This document shows, in pieces, positions 50,899-60,687 of a stretch of DNA of 64,000 nt. The stretch comes from Methylobacterium sp. (GTDB lineage Bacteria > Pseudomonadota > Alphaproteobacteria > Rhizobiales > Beijerinckiaceae), in contig PERO01000020.1 of the NCBI GenBank assembly GCA_002928875.1, positions 558,001-622,000 of the forward strand, in the 5' to 3' direction. The notes under the pieces were generated by a model. The model saw only the letters and a list, made by a program, of their open reading frames with translations. It did not search any database and had not been told where the DNA came from. Made by a program: the position numbers and the translations under genes. The first letter of the stretch is position 1. Each line of letters starts with the position of its first letter.

Positions 50899-52503
50899 TC
50901 AGGGGCGTTTCGCGGCTTCTTCGGCGGCGCGCGCCACAGCGGCGGCGGCATTCACCCGCCCCGCTCCGAAAATCGGATCGGCACCCTTCGGGCCGAGATC
51001 CTGGGCGGTGGCGGCCAGAAGGCGCTTCACGCCGGCGAGATCGAGATCCGGGTTCTTCTCGAGCATCAGCGCCACGAGGCCGGAGACATGCGCCGCCGCG
51101 ATCGAGGTGCCGGAGGAAAACGCGTAGCCTTTCTCCGGCGCGGCAGCGATCACATCCACGCCCGGCGCGGCGATGGCGACCTGCTTTCCGGTGTTCGCGC
51201 GGGCGAAGACCGCGTCATTCGCGTCGGTGGCCGTCACGGCGAGCACATGCGGCTCGGCTGCTGGATAAAGCGGCGCGGTGCCCGGCCCGGCATTGCCGAC
51301 CGCGGCGATGGCGATGATCTTGCGCGCCTGCGCGCCGGCCAGTGTCCGGCCCATCAGCCGATCCTGCGGGCCGGCGAAACTGAGATTGAAGATGCGCGCG
51401 CCATGGGCCGCCGCCCAGTCCAGTGCCTGCAGAATCTGCAGGCTCGTGCCCTGCGCCGCCGACCCTGCCGCCGACCCGAAGGCCCGCGCCGCCAGCAATT
51501 CCGCCGCCGGCGAGATGCCGCGCAGCGTCGCCTTCGCGACGATCGCTCCGGCGAGCGCCGTGCCATGACCGAGCGTGCCGGAGGCATCGGTGCCGAGCGC
51601 ATCGAACTGGCCGGCGATCACGCCCTGCAATTCGGGATGCGTGGCATCGAGCCCGGTATCGATCAGCGCGACCTTCACCTTTGCGCCCTGCGCCAGCCGA
51701 TGCGCATCGACCACCGCCATGCGGTCCAGCGCATATTGCGGCTTGGGAACCGGCGGCGGTTCGGGCGCGGGCGGAGAAAGGCTCGCCTTCTGCGGCTCCG
51801 GGGCTGACGTGCCCTCGGTCTTCGCCGGCTCTTCCTGAAGGGCGTAGAGATAATTGGGCTGGGCGCTGGCGATGCGCGCATCGCCCGCCATCTGCTGGAG
51901 CGCCTGGCGCGCCGAGCGGCCACCCTCGACGCGAGCGCGGATGATCGTCGCGTTCGCGAGCGTCAGCACCTGCGTGGAAAGCGGGGTGAGCCGGTGCCGG
52001 CGCATCACGGCGGCGCTATCCGCGGCGGCCCGCAATTCGAGCAGCACCTCGTCGGCCACGTAGCGCCGCTCGTTCGCGCGGGGAATGCTGACCGGCGGCA
52101 GGCGCGGCGCGGCCGGGCGCGCCTGTTGCTGCCGGGGCGGCTGGCGCGGCGGTTGCGCGCGCTGCTCGGTTGCACGGCGGGAACGCGAGCGCGGCTCGAT
52201 GACTTCCTCGTCGTCATCCTCCTCGATGATGACACGCGGCCCGCGCGGCTGCAGGGCATCGATCAGCGGCGGCACGAGAAAGCCGGGCCCGATGATGACA
52301 CCTCCGCCGCCGGGGAAACGTCCGCCACCACCGCCGGGATAGCGCCCGCCCGTCGGCACCTGACGATTGAACTGCACGGTTTCCACCGCCGGGTTCAGCC
52401 ATCCCTCGGCCGGAAAAGGCATCGCCCCGGCCGGCGCGGCGAGCCCGGTGCAGCCCAGCGCGATCAGCACCGGCCAAATCTGGATCGGAAGCTTCGCGGC
52501 CAT
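50899..52503 (-). CDS. S8 (subtilisin-like) serine peptidase
   Basis: Catalytic VALIDTGLDATHP (D), GHGTALAGAI (H), SSGTSIAAAHVSGLVA (S); signal peptide. Confidence 0.93.
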   Translation of the reverse strand: MAAKLPIQIWPVLIALGCTGLAAPAGAMPFPAEGWLNPAVETVQFNRQVPTGGRYPGGGGGRFPGGGGVIIGPGFLVPPLIDALQPRGPRVIIEEDDDEEVIEPRSRSRRATEQRAQPPRQPPRQQQARPAAPRLPPVSIPRANERRYVADEVLLELRAAADSAAVMRRHRLTPLSTQVLTLANATIIRARVEGGRSARQALQQMAGDARIASAQPNYLYALQEEPAKTEGTSAPEPQKASLSPPAPEPPPVPKPQYALDRMAVVDAHRLAQGAKVKVALIDTGLDATHPELQGVIAGQFDALGTDASGTLGHGTALAGAIVAKATLRGISPAAELLAARAFGSAAGSAAQGTSLQILQALDWAAAHGARIFNLSFAGPQDRLMGRTLAGAQARKIIAIAAVGNAGPGTAPLYPAAEPHVLAVTATDANDAVFARANTGKQVAIAAPGVDVIAAAPEKGYAFSSGTSIAAAHVSGLVALMLEKNPDLDLAGVKRLLAATAQDLGPKGADPIFGAGRVNAAAAVARAAEEAAKRP

Positions 52504-52513
52504 GCTCTCCCCC

Positions 52514-53221
52514 TCACTGATCGGGAGCGACGAGGGCGACGATGTCCCGCGCCGCCTGAAGCCGGGCCAGAATGCGCTCGGCATCGGCCTTCGGCAAGGT
52601 CCTGTCGCCGATGCGGACGCGATAGAGCCCGCTGGCACGCGGCCCTTCCACGATCGAGGCATTGAGCCCCCTCAGGAGTTCGGCGATCGCGCCGGCCCTC
52701 GCTTCCGGCGTGAACGAGACCAGCAGGAAGGTGCCGTCGGCCTGAGCCGGCACGCCGGGCGCCGACGCGGTCTGGTAGGTGGGCGCCCCGGAGCCGCTCC
52801 CCGGCACGAGGCCGGTGATGACGACGCTTTGCGCGGCGATGATCGCCACCGCCGCCGCCGTGGCATAGGCGAGCCTGCGCGGGGACAGGGCCCCGATCAA
52901 ACCGCCGAGCCGCTCCATGAAACCGAGCCGCGCCTTCTCCATGCGATGCGCGGCATGCCGGGGCTCGGCCTCGATCTTCGCCATGAGGGCGTCGAAGGCG
53001 CGCGGCGAGGGGCCACTCATGGCCTCGTTCAGCACAATCGCGGCCTGTGCCTCCTCGGCGACGAGATCGAGCCGGCGGCGCAGTTCGGCATTGCGTTCGA
53101 GTGCGGCTTCCACGCGCGCCCGGTCCGCGGTCGAGATCCGGCCATTGTGATAGAAGGGCAGGAGATCCTCGATCTCGCGCTCGGCCTCGTTGAGAATCGT
53201 GCCGTTCGATGCGTTGCTCAT
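52514..53221 (-). CDS. Putative anti-sigma factor with one TM
   Basis: Cytoplasmic N-terminus (EIEDLLPFYHNGRISTADRARVEAALERNAELRRRL), TM segment, adjacent to ECF sigma gene. Confidence 0.78.
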   Translation of the reverse strand: MSNASNGTILNEAEREIEDLLPFYHNGRISTADRARVEAALERNAELRRRLDLVAEEAQAAIVLNEAMSGPSPRAFDALMAKIEAEPRHAAHRMEKARLGFMERLGGLIGALSPRRLAYATAAAVAIIAAQSVVITGLVPGSGSGAPTYQTASAPGVPAQADGTFLLVSFTPEARAGAIAELLRGLNASIVEGPRASGLYRVRIGDRTLPKADAERILARLQAARDIVALVAPDQ

Positions 53222-53778
53222 GGCCACCCCCGGTCGATTCCGTTGTCCCTCAGAAGCTCGCCGAGCTTCTTGCGGGCGTGAAACAGGCGGGTCTTCACGG
53301 TATTCTCGGGGATCTGGACGATCATCGCGACCTCCTCCACCGAAGTCTCGTGGTAATAGACGAGATCGATGACCTCGCGGTGCTCGGGCGAGAGCTTCGC
53401 CATGCAGGCGCGGATGGCCGCGCCCTTGTCGCTCTTCTGAAGCTGCACTTCGGGGTCATCGCCCTCATCCTCCATCGCTTCGGCGACACCCTCGTCGAGG
53501 GAGCCCTCGCGACGCTTGCGCAAGGCCGACCAGGCCTTGTTGCGCGCCATCGCGAGGAGCCAGGTGCCGACCGAGGATCGCCCCTCGAAGCCGCCGGCCT
53601 GCCGCCACACATCCAGAAAGACCTCGCTCAGCGCGTCCTCCGCCAGCGCCTCGTCCTTGAGGAGGCGCTGGAGAAAGCGGAAGGCGCGCAAGTGATGCCG
53701 GGCGTAGAGCACCCGCATCGCGAGGTTGTCCCCCTTCGCGATGCGACGGACGAGATCCTCGTCGCTGTCCCTCTCCAT
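53218..53778 (-). CDS. ECF RNA polymerase sigma factor
   Basis: FLQRLLKDEALAEDALSEVFLDVWRQAGGFEGRSSVGTWLLAMARNKAWSALR; region 4 TSVEEVAMIVQIPENTVKTRLFHARKKL. Confidence 0.94.
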   Translation of the reverse strand: MERDSDEDLVRRIAKGDNLAMRVLYARHHLRAFRFLQRLLKDEALAEDALSEVFLDVWRQAGGFEGRSSVGTWLLAMARNKAWSALRKRREGSLDEGVAEAMEDEGDDPEVQLQKSDKGAAIRACMAKLSPEHREVIDLVYYHETSVEEVAMIVQIPENTVKTRLFHARKKLGELLRDNGIDRGWP

Positions 53779-53936
53779 CGGCGTCACTTTCGAACTGGCT
53801 TGCTGGCCTGTTGTCGCGCGGAAGGCGCAGGAGGTTCATATCAAGCGCGGGAAATTTGGCACTTGGCAAGCGGAAGACCGTGAGGCAAGCCAAACGGAAG
53901 GCCCGTTCGTCGCCTGTGAGACCGGATCATCCGCCC

Positions 53937-56351
53937 ATGCCCCTAGCCGCCGACACCCTCGCCACCCTCGCCGAACTCGAGCGCCGCACGCTCTGGCTCG
54001 CATCCTGGATGATTCACCACGCGAACCATGTCCGCCCGGCGGATGAGGTGAAGGTCGGCGGGCATCAGGCCTCCTCGGCCTCCATGGCGACGATCATGAC
54101 CGCGCTCTACTGGCATATCCTGCGCCCGCAGGATCGGGTCGCGGTGAAGCCGCATGCCTCGCCGATCTTCCACGCGATCCAGTATCTCGCGGGGAACCTC
54201 GCCGTGGAGAAGATGCGGAATTTCCGCGGCTTCAAGGGCGTGCAGAGCTATCCGAGCCGCACGAAGGACGTGGATGACGTCGATTTCTCGACCGGCTCCG
54301 TTGGTCTTGGCGTCGCGCAGACGCTCTTCTCGAGCCTCGTGCAGGATTACGTGAAGGCGCACGGCCTGATGAAGGATCGCCCCGAAGGGCGCATGGTCGC
54401 GCTCGTCGGCGATGCCGAGATGGATGAAGGCAACATCTATGAAGCCCTCATCGAGGGCTGGAAGCACGGCCTTCGGAACTGCTGGTGGGTGGTCGACTAC
54501 AACCGCCAGAGCCTCGATGCCGTGGTGCGCGAGGGCCTCTGGGAGAAGTTCGAACGCATGTTCGAAAGCTTCGGCTGGGACGTGGTGATCGTGAAGCATG
54601 GCCGGCTCCAGCAGGCGGCCTTCGCGGAGCCCGGCGGCGAGCGCCTGCGGCAATGGATCGACCAATGCCCGAACCAGCTCTATTCGGCGCTGACCTTCCA
54701 GGGCGGCGCGGCCTGGCGGAAGCGGCTGCTCGATGAAATCGGCGATCAGGGCCCCGTCACGCGGCTCATCGAGAAGCGCTCCGATGCCGAACTCGCGAGC
54801 CTCATGGGCAATCTCGGCGGGCAGGATCTGCCCTCGCTGGTCGAGGCCTTCGAGAAGGCCGCCGAACATGACCGGCCCACGCTGTTCATCTGCTACACGA
54901 TCAAGGGCTTCGGCCTGCCGCTCGCGGGCCACAAGGACAACCATGCCGGGCTGATGACGCCGGCGCAGATGGAAACCTTCCGCACCGCCATGCATGTGCG
55001 GCCCGGCGCGGAATGGGAGAAGTGGGAGGGCGCAAAGCTCGATCCCGCGCGCCTTGAAGCCTTCGTGAAAGAGGCGCCCTTCTTCCGCGAGGGCATGCGC
55101 CGCCTTTCGTCACCCGCCGTACCGGTGCCGGAGCGGCTGCCCGTGCCAACCGAGCGCGGCAAGCCGGTTTCGACGCAAATGGGCTTCGGGCAGATCCTCA
55201 ACGAGATCGCGAGGCTGGATTCGCCGCTGGCGAGCCGCATAGTCACGACATCGCCGGATGTGACCGTCTCCACCAATCTCGGTCCCTGGGTGAACCGGCG
55301 CGGGCTTTTTGCGCGCGAGAGCATGGCCGATCTCTTCAAGGCCGAGCGCATTCCCTCCACCTACACCTGGGAATTCTCGCCGAAAGGCCAGCATGTCGAA
55401 CTCGGGATCGCCGAATCGAACCTGATGATCATGCTCTCCGCCCTCGGGCTGTCGCATTCGATCAACGGGGCGCGATTGCTGCCCATCGGGACGCTCTACG
55501 ATCCCTTCATCTACCGCTCGGCCGACCAGTTGAACTATGCCTGCTATCAGGATGCGCGCTTCCTGCTCGTGGCGACGCCTTCGGGCGTGACGCTCGCGCC
55601 GGAGGGCGGCGCACATCAATCGATCGGCACGCCGCTGATCGGCATGGCACAGGACGGATTGTGCTCCTTCGAGCCGGCTTTCGTGGATGAACTCGCGACC
55701 ATCCTGCGCTTCTCCTTCGATTACATGCAGCGCGACGGCGAAGGCGACCCCGACGAACAGACCTGGCTGCGCGACGAAACCGGCGGCTCGGTCTATCTCC
55801 GGCTCTCGACGCGCCCGCTGGAACAGCCCATCCGCGAGATGAGCGCGGATCTCGCCCGCGACATCGTCAACGGCGCCTACTGGATGCGCCCGCCGGGGCC
55901 GAATTGCGCGGTCGTCATCGCCTATCAGGGCGCGGTCGCACCGGAGGCCATCGCCGCGACGGGCCTGCTGGCCGAGGATCGGCGTGATGTGGCGCTGCTC
56001 GCGGTGACCTCGGCAGATCGCCTCAATGCCGGCTTGCAGGCGGCGGAGCGCGCGCGCCAGCGCGGCCACCATGGCGCGATGAGCCATATCGAGCGGCTGT
56101 TCGCGCCGCTGTCGCGCGAATGCGGCATCGTCAGCGTGATCGACGGGCATCCGGCCACGCTCGCCTGGCTCGGCGGGGTCTATGGCCATCGCCTGAAGGC
56201 GCTCGGCATCGAGCATTTCGGCCAGACCGGCACGATCTCCGATCTCTACCGGCACCACGGCATCGACACGAACGCGATCATCAACGCCGCGCAGGCCGTG
56301 AGCCGGGGCCGCGACGTGCGCTACCTGCGCCCGCTCGAAGCGCGGATCTGA
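53937..56351 (+). CDS. Transketolase / pyruvate dehydrogenase E1 (AceE-like) family protein
   Basis: TPP-binding region GDAEMDEGNIYEALIEGWKHGLRNCWWVVDYNRQSLD; HVELGIAESNLMIMLSALG. Confidence 0.88.
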   Translation: MPLAADTLATLAELERRTLWLASWMIHHANHVRPADEVKVGGHQASSASMATIMTALYWHILRPQDRVAVKPHASPIFHAIQYLAGNLAVEKMRNFRGFKGVQSYPSRTKDVDDVDFSTGSVGLGVAQTLFSSLVQDYVKAHGLMKDRPEGRMVALVGDAEMDEGNIYEALIEGWKHGLRNCWWVVDYNRQSLDAVVREGLWEKFERMFESFGWDVVIVKHGRLQQAAFAEPGGERLRQWIDQCPNQLYSALTFQGGAAWRKRLLDEIGDQGPVTRLIEKRSDAELASLMGNLGGQDLPSLVEAFEKAAEHDRPTLFICYTIKGFGLPLAGHKDNHAGLMTPAQMETFRTAMHVRPGAEWEKWEGAKLDPARLEAFVKEAPFFREGMRRLSSPAVPVPERLPVPTERGKPVSTQMGFGQILNEIARLDSPLASRIVTTSPDVTVSTNLGPWVNRRGLFARESMADLFKAERIPSTYTWEFSPKGQHVELGIAESNLMIMLSALGLSHSINGARLLPIGTLYDPFIYRSADQLNYACYQDARFLLVATPSGVTLAPEGGAHQSIGTPLIGMAQDGLCSFEPAFVDELATILRFSFDYMQRDGEGDPDEQTWLRDETGGSVYLRLSTRPLEQPIREMSADLARDIVNGAYWMRPPGPNCAVVIAYQGAVAPEAIAATGLLAEDRRDVALLAVTSADRLNAGLQAAERARQRGHHGAMSHIERLFAPLSRECGIVSVIDGHPATLAWLGGVYGHRLKALGIEHFGQTGTISDLYRHHGIDTNAIINAAQAVSRGRDVRYLRPLEARI

Positions 56352-56474
56352 TTGCCCGTCGTGTCGCATGGATTTCAGGCGAGCCGGTTTCCGCTTCGCT
56401 TGAAAATGCCTTGAACCGGCTGGACAATTGCCCCCGGACCATCCGACATTCGGAGCCGGGGAGAAAAGAAGCCG

Positions 56475-57422
56475 GTGAACGAACTCGGTCCCACATTCGG
56501 CGGGTCGCGCAGCGGCATGACGCTGCGCCAGATCGAGGTCGTGCGCGCGATCATGATCACCGGCACGATTGCCGGCGCGGCGGAGTTGCTGCGCGTCTCC
56601 GCGCCGGGCATCAGCCGGCTGATGAAATACACCGAGCGCTCGCTGAACCTCCGGCTCTTCGAGCGGCGCCACGGCCGCTACGTGCCCACGCCCGAGGCGC
56701 AGGACATCTTCGAACAGATCAACGGCGTCTACAAAAAGGTCGACGACCTGCATTTCACGCTCTCACGCATCGAGCGCGGCGCGGGCATCGAACTCAAGAT
56801 CGGCTCGGTGCCGTCGATCTCGCATGTGATGGTGCCGCGCGCGATCGAGCGCCTGCGCGCCCAGCACCCGGATCTCCGCCTCGACATCAACATCCTGAAG
56901 ATCGAGGAGGCGGTGGATTACATCCTCCTCGGCAAGGGCGAACTCGCGGTGATGAGCTACAAGCTCGATCATCCCGGCATGGATTTCCTGCCGCTTGCCC
57001 GGGGAAAACTCGTCTGCATCGTGCCGGAGAACCACCCGCTGGCCGAAAAATCCGTGGTCAGCGCGCGGGACATGGTGCGCTTCCCGATGATCGGCATCGA
57101 GCCGACCGACCCCTATGGCCGCATCATGTGCGACCTCTTCGAGCGGGAGAGCCTCGCCTTCGATCTCATCATCAAGGCGCGCTTCGGCACGACGGTCTGC
57201 GCGCTGGTGAAGGCCGGGCTCGGCATTGCGATCATCGACGAGTTCACGGTCGCGCATGGCTCGATGCCGGGCATCCGCATCCTGCCGATCGCCGAGGAGA
57301 CGCCCTTCCAGACCTATGTCGCGGTGAAGACGGATCGCGCGCTCTCGCGCTATGCCGAGAACTTCGTGCGCCTGCTGCGCGGCGAGATGCAGGCCTGGGC
57401 AAGCCGGAGCAGCGGAACATAA
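56475..57422 (+). CDS. LysR family transcriptional regulator
   Basis: MTLRQIEVVRAIMITGTIAGAAELLRVSAPGISRLMKYTERSLNLRLFER. Confidence 0.94.
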   Translation: MNELGPTFGGSRSGMTLRQIEVVRAIMITGTIAGAAELLRVSAPGISRLMKYTERSLNLRLFERRHGRYVPTPEAQDIFEQINGVYKKVDDLHFTLSRIERGAGIELKIGSVPSISHVMVPRAIERLRAQHPDLRLDINILKIEEAVDYILLGKGELAVMSYKLDHPGMDFLPLARGKLVCIVPENHPLAEKSVVSARDMVRFPMIGIEPTDPYGRIMCDLFERESLAFDLIIKARFGTTVCALVKAGLGIAIIDEFTVAHGSMPGIRILPIAEETPFQTYVAVKTDRALSRYAENFVRLLRGEMQAWASRSSGT

Positions 57423-57432
57423 CATGATGTTA
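57420..57432. promoter_or_regulatory. Candidate LysR-type (T-N11-A) operator
   Basis: Perfect 6-1-6 palindrome TAACAT-G-ATGTTA overlapping the lysR stop codon. Confidence 0.55.
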
Positions 57433-57557
57433 GGTTTGGAGCACAAAGTGGTCGTTGCGTTAGGTTTCAAGCGCGTGTTTTATCCCGCCTGAAACCCGGG
57501 AGTCGCCGAGACAAGGCGGCCAAGGGCGGGGAGAGAAGACCAAGAGGGAGGATATCC

Positions 57558-58691
57558 ATGGATCGCCGAATGTTTGTCGCGGCCGCGCTGGCTCTGGGCC
57601 TGTCGCCGGCCCTGGCGCAGGAGAAGATCAAGCTCGTCAACGTGGTGGAATTGTCGGGCGCAGGCGCGACCGCGGGCACCAACTGGAAGAACGGCATCGA
57701 CATCGCCGTCGCCGAGATCAATGCCAAGGGCGGCATCCTCGGTCGTCCGATCGAGATCGTCCATTACGACACCCAGACCAATCCGGGGAACACCCGCGCC
57801 GCCGTGCAGCGCGCCATCGATGAAGGCACCTATGCCGTGCTCGGCCCGGTCTTCTCCGGCCCGATCGGCGCCTCGATGCAGATCGCCCAGCGCGCCGAGA
57901 TTGCGCAGATCGTCGGCGGCGAGGCGGCGGGCCTCACGAAGCAGGGCAACCCCTATCTCTTCCGCACCTCGCTGAGCCAGGCGGCGGCCATGCCGAAGAT
58001 CGCCGCCTATCTCCAGGGCGAGGTGAAGGCGAAGACGGTCGCGGTCGTCTGGGTCAACAACGATTTCGGCAAGGGCGGGCGTGACGCCATCCTCCCCGAA
58101 CTCGAGAAGCGCGGCATCAAGGTCGTGGCCGATGTCTCGACCGAGCAGGGCCAGGCGGATTTCGCCTCCGACGCCATCAAGGTGAAGAACGCGAATGCCG
58201 ATGCGGTGTTCGTCTACCTGAACGAGGAAGAAAGCGCCCGCTTCCTGCGCGCCGCGAAGCAGCAGGGCATCGACAAGCCGATGGTGGGCGAAACCACGCT
58301 CCTCGGCGCGAAGGTGATCGAGCTTGCGGGTGAAGCCGCCAACGGCGTGCGCGGCCATGTCGGCCTCTCGATCGATGCACCGGTGCCGGCCTTCCAGGAT
58401 TTCGGCAAGAAGTTCCAGCAGCGCTTCAACTATGTCTCCGACCATAACGGCCTGAAGGGCTACATGGCGGTCTACATGGTAAAATGGGCAACCGAGAAGC
58501 AGAAGAAGTTCGACAAGAAGGGCCTCGCCGACACTTTGCGCGGCGCGCGCATCACCCCGAAGGACGAGCCGGGAATCCTGATCGAGACGAAGATCGAGCC
58601 GAACGGCGACATCGACCGCGAGAGCTTCCTCGCCGAGGTCGTCGCCGGCAAGCAGGTGATCAAGCAGACCCTGCCGATGATCAATCCGTAA
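57558..58691 (+). CDS. ABC transporter substrate-binding protein (LivK-like)
   Basis: Signal peptide; KNGIDIAVAEINAKGGILGRPIEIVHYDTQTNP. Confidence 0.93.
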   Translation: MDRRMFVAAALALGLSPALAQEKIKLVNVVELSGAGATAGTNWKNGIDIAVAEINAKGGILGRPIEIVHYDTQTNPGNTRAAVQRAIDEGTYAVLGPVFSGPIGASMQIAQRAEIAQIVGGEAAGLTKQGNPYLFRTSLSQAAAMPKIAAYLQGEVKAKTVAVVWVNNDFGKGGRDAILPELEKRGIKVVADVSTEQGQADFASDAIKVKNANADAVFVYLNEEESARFLRAAKQQGIDKPMVGETTLLGAKVIELAGEAANGVRGHVGLSIDAPVPAFQDFGKKFQQRFNYVSDHNGLKGYMAVYMVKWATEKQKKFDKKGLADTLRGARITPKDEPGILIETKIEPNGDIDRESFLAEVVAGKQVIKQTLPMINP

Positions 58692-58774
58692 GCCCTCCCG
58701 CCTGCTCCCTCCGTCATCCCGGCCGGCGCGGTCGGGATGACGCGACCGGCCACCCCATCCGGAGACATCAAGCG

Positions 58775-59653
58775 ATGGCCGAATTCATCGCCTATCTGAT
58801 CGCGGGCCTCGCGACCGGCGCGATCTACGCGCTGGCCGCCATCGGCTTCACGCTGGTCTGGCAGACCTCGCAGACCATCAATTTCGCGCAAGGCGAATTC
58901 GTGATGCTCCCGGCGATCCTGATCCTCGCGCTGGTGAAGCTGGCAGGCGCGCCGTTGTGGCTCGCGGCCATCCTCGGCGTGGCCTTGTTCGTCGCGCTCT
59001 TCGGCTGGGGCTTCAAGATCACCATCGTCGATCCGATGATCCGCCACGGCGTTCTGCCTTTGGCGATTGCCACCATGGCGCTGGCGATCATCATGAAGGA
59101 AGGCGCGAAGGATGGCTTCTCGGCCGAGGCGCAGAGCTTCCCGTCGCTCCTGCCGGCTGAGACGCTGAATTTCGCCGGGATTTCCATCTCCCTGCAGCAT
59201 GTCGCGATCATCGTGGTGGCCTGCGTGGCGATCGGCGGGCTGCAATGGTTCGTCACCCGCACCCGCACCGGCCGGCAGATGCAGGCCGCGGCGCAGAACC
59301 CCGGCGTGGCGCTGATCCTCGGCATTCCCGTGGCGCGGATGGTGATGCTCACCTTCCTCATCAATGCGGGGCTCGCGGCGCTCGCCTCCGTGCTGATCTC
59401 GCCGATTTACCTCGCGAAATTCTCGAATGGCGAGGTGATCGGCCTCTTCGCCTTCATCGCGGCCATTGTCGGCGGCTTCAACCAGGTGCGCGGCGCGCTC
59501 GCCGGCGGGCTGATCGTCGGCGTGATCGACAGCCTCGCGGCGGCCTATATCTCGACCTCCTATCGTCTCGCGGTGCCGCTGGTGCTGCTGGTGATCATCA
59601 TCCTCGTGAAGCCCGAAGGCCTGTTCGGCCGCAAGGAGGAGCGCCGGGTATGA
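58775..59653 (+). CDS. Branched-chain-type ABC transporter permease (LivH-like)
   Basis: LIAGLATGAIYALAAIGFTLVWQTSQTINFAQGEFVML. Confidence 0.94.
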   Translation: MAEFIAYLIAGLATGAIYALAAIGFTLVWQTSQTINFAQGEFVMLPAILILALVKLAGAPLWLAAILGVALFVALFGWGFKITIVDPMIRHGVLPLAIATMALAIIMKEGAKDGFSAEAQSFPSLLPAETLNFAGISISLQHVAIIVVACVAIGGLQWFVTRTRTGRQMQAAAQNPGVALILGIPVARMVMLTFLINAGLAALASVLISPIYLAKFSNGEVIGLFAFIAAIVGGFNQVRGALAGGLIVGVIDSLAAAYISTSYRLAVPLVLLVIIILVKPEGLFGRKEERRV

Positions 59654-60687
59654 GCGATATCCCCTCCTTCACGGGCAACGCGCCTGTGCCTGCCCGGCGC
59701 TTCTGGAAACGCGCCGATGGCGTGCTGATCACGCTGCTGGTCGCGGCGGTGCTGCTCTGGTTCGTGCCGGCCGGCATGGGGCGCTACGGCACCTATGTGC
59801 TCTCGCTCTGGCTGGTGACGGCGATCGCCGTGATGGGCCTGAACCTGACCCTCGGCCTCGCCGGCCTCAAGAGCCTCGCGCAGGCGGCCTTCATGGGCAT
59901 CGGTGCCTATGCGACCGCCATTCTCACCACGAAGGGCGGCATGGACTGGCTGCCAGCCTTCGCGATCTCGGGCCTGCTGACCTTCGCGGTGGGCCTCGTG
60001 CTCGGCTTCCCGGCCCTGCGGGTGAAGGCGCATTACCTCGCCTTCGTGACGCTCGCCTTCTCGACGCTGATCTGGCTGGTCTTGCGCAACGAGCAATGGC
60101 TGACGGGCGGCGTGTTCGGCCTCTCGAACATCCCGCGCCCCACGCTCTTTGGCGTGAAACTCGACGGTCCCCTCGCCTTCCACCGCTTCGTGGTGGTGGT
60201 GACGCTGATCCTTGCGCTGGCGCTCTGGTGGCTGATCCGCTCGCCCTGGGGCCGGGCCTTCCTCGCGCTTCGCGAGAACCCGGTGCGGGCGGCATCGCTC
60301 GGCATCAACATCCGCAATTACACGCTGCTCGCCTTCGCGATCGGCTCGGCCTATGCCGGTTTTGCCGGCGCGCTCTACGCGCCGCTGGTCGAGTTCATCG
60401 ATCCCTCGCCTTTCGCGCTTTCCGCCTCGTTCTTCCTGCTGCTGATGGTGGTAGCGGGTGGTTCGGGCTACCAGCTCGGGCCGTTCATCGGCGCGCTGCT
60501 GGGGGTGGTTTTGCCGGAATATCTGCGCGTCACCGGCGGGCTTTATCTCATCCTCTTCGCGGCCATCGTCGTGGCGCTGCTGATCGCCTGCCCGCAGGGG
60601 ATCATGGGCCTTCTCGAACGGGCATGGACGGCGATCCGCCGTCGCCCCATGGGCCGCAACCTTCCTGTGAAGGAGAGCGCGCTGTGA
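59650..60687 (+). CDS. Branched-chain-type ABC transporter permease (LivM-like)
   Basis: LNLTLGLAGLKSLAQAAFMGIGAYATAIL; overlaps LivH-like gene by 4 bp. Confidence 0.94.
   Translation: MSDIPSFTGNAPVPARRFWKRADGVLITLLVAAVLLWFVPAGMGRYGTYVLSLWLVTAIAVMGLNLTLGLAGLKSLAQAAFMGIGAYATAILTTKGGMDWLPAFAISGLLTFAVGLVLGFPALRVKAHYLAFVTLAFSTLIWLVLRNEQWLTGGVFGLSNIPRPTLFGVKLDGPLAFHRFVVVVTLILALALWWLIRSPWGRAFLALRENPVRAASLGINIRNYTLLAFAIGSAYAGFAGALYAPLVEFIDPSPFALSASFFLLLMVVAGGSGYQLGPFIGALLGVVLPEYLRVTGGLYLILFAAIVVALLIACPQGIMGLLERAWTAIRRRPMGRNLPVKESAL

Noticed and set aside
55110-56753. 547-aa minus-strand ORF opposite the AceE-like and LysR genes
   Set aside because: Shadow ORF spanning two conserved plus-strand genes.
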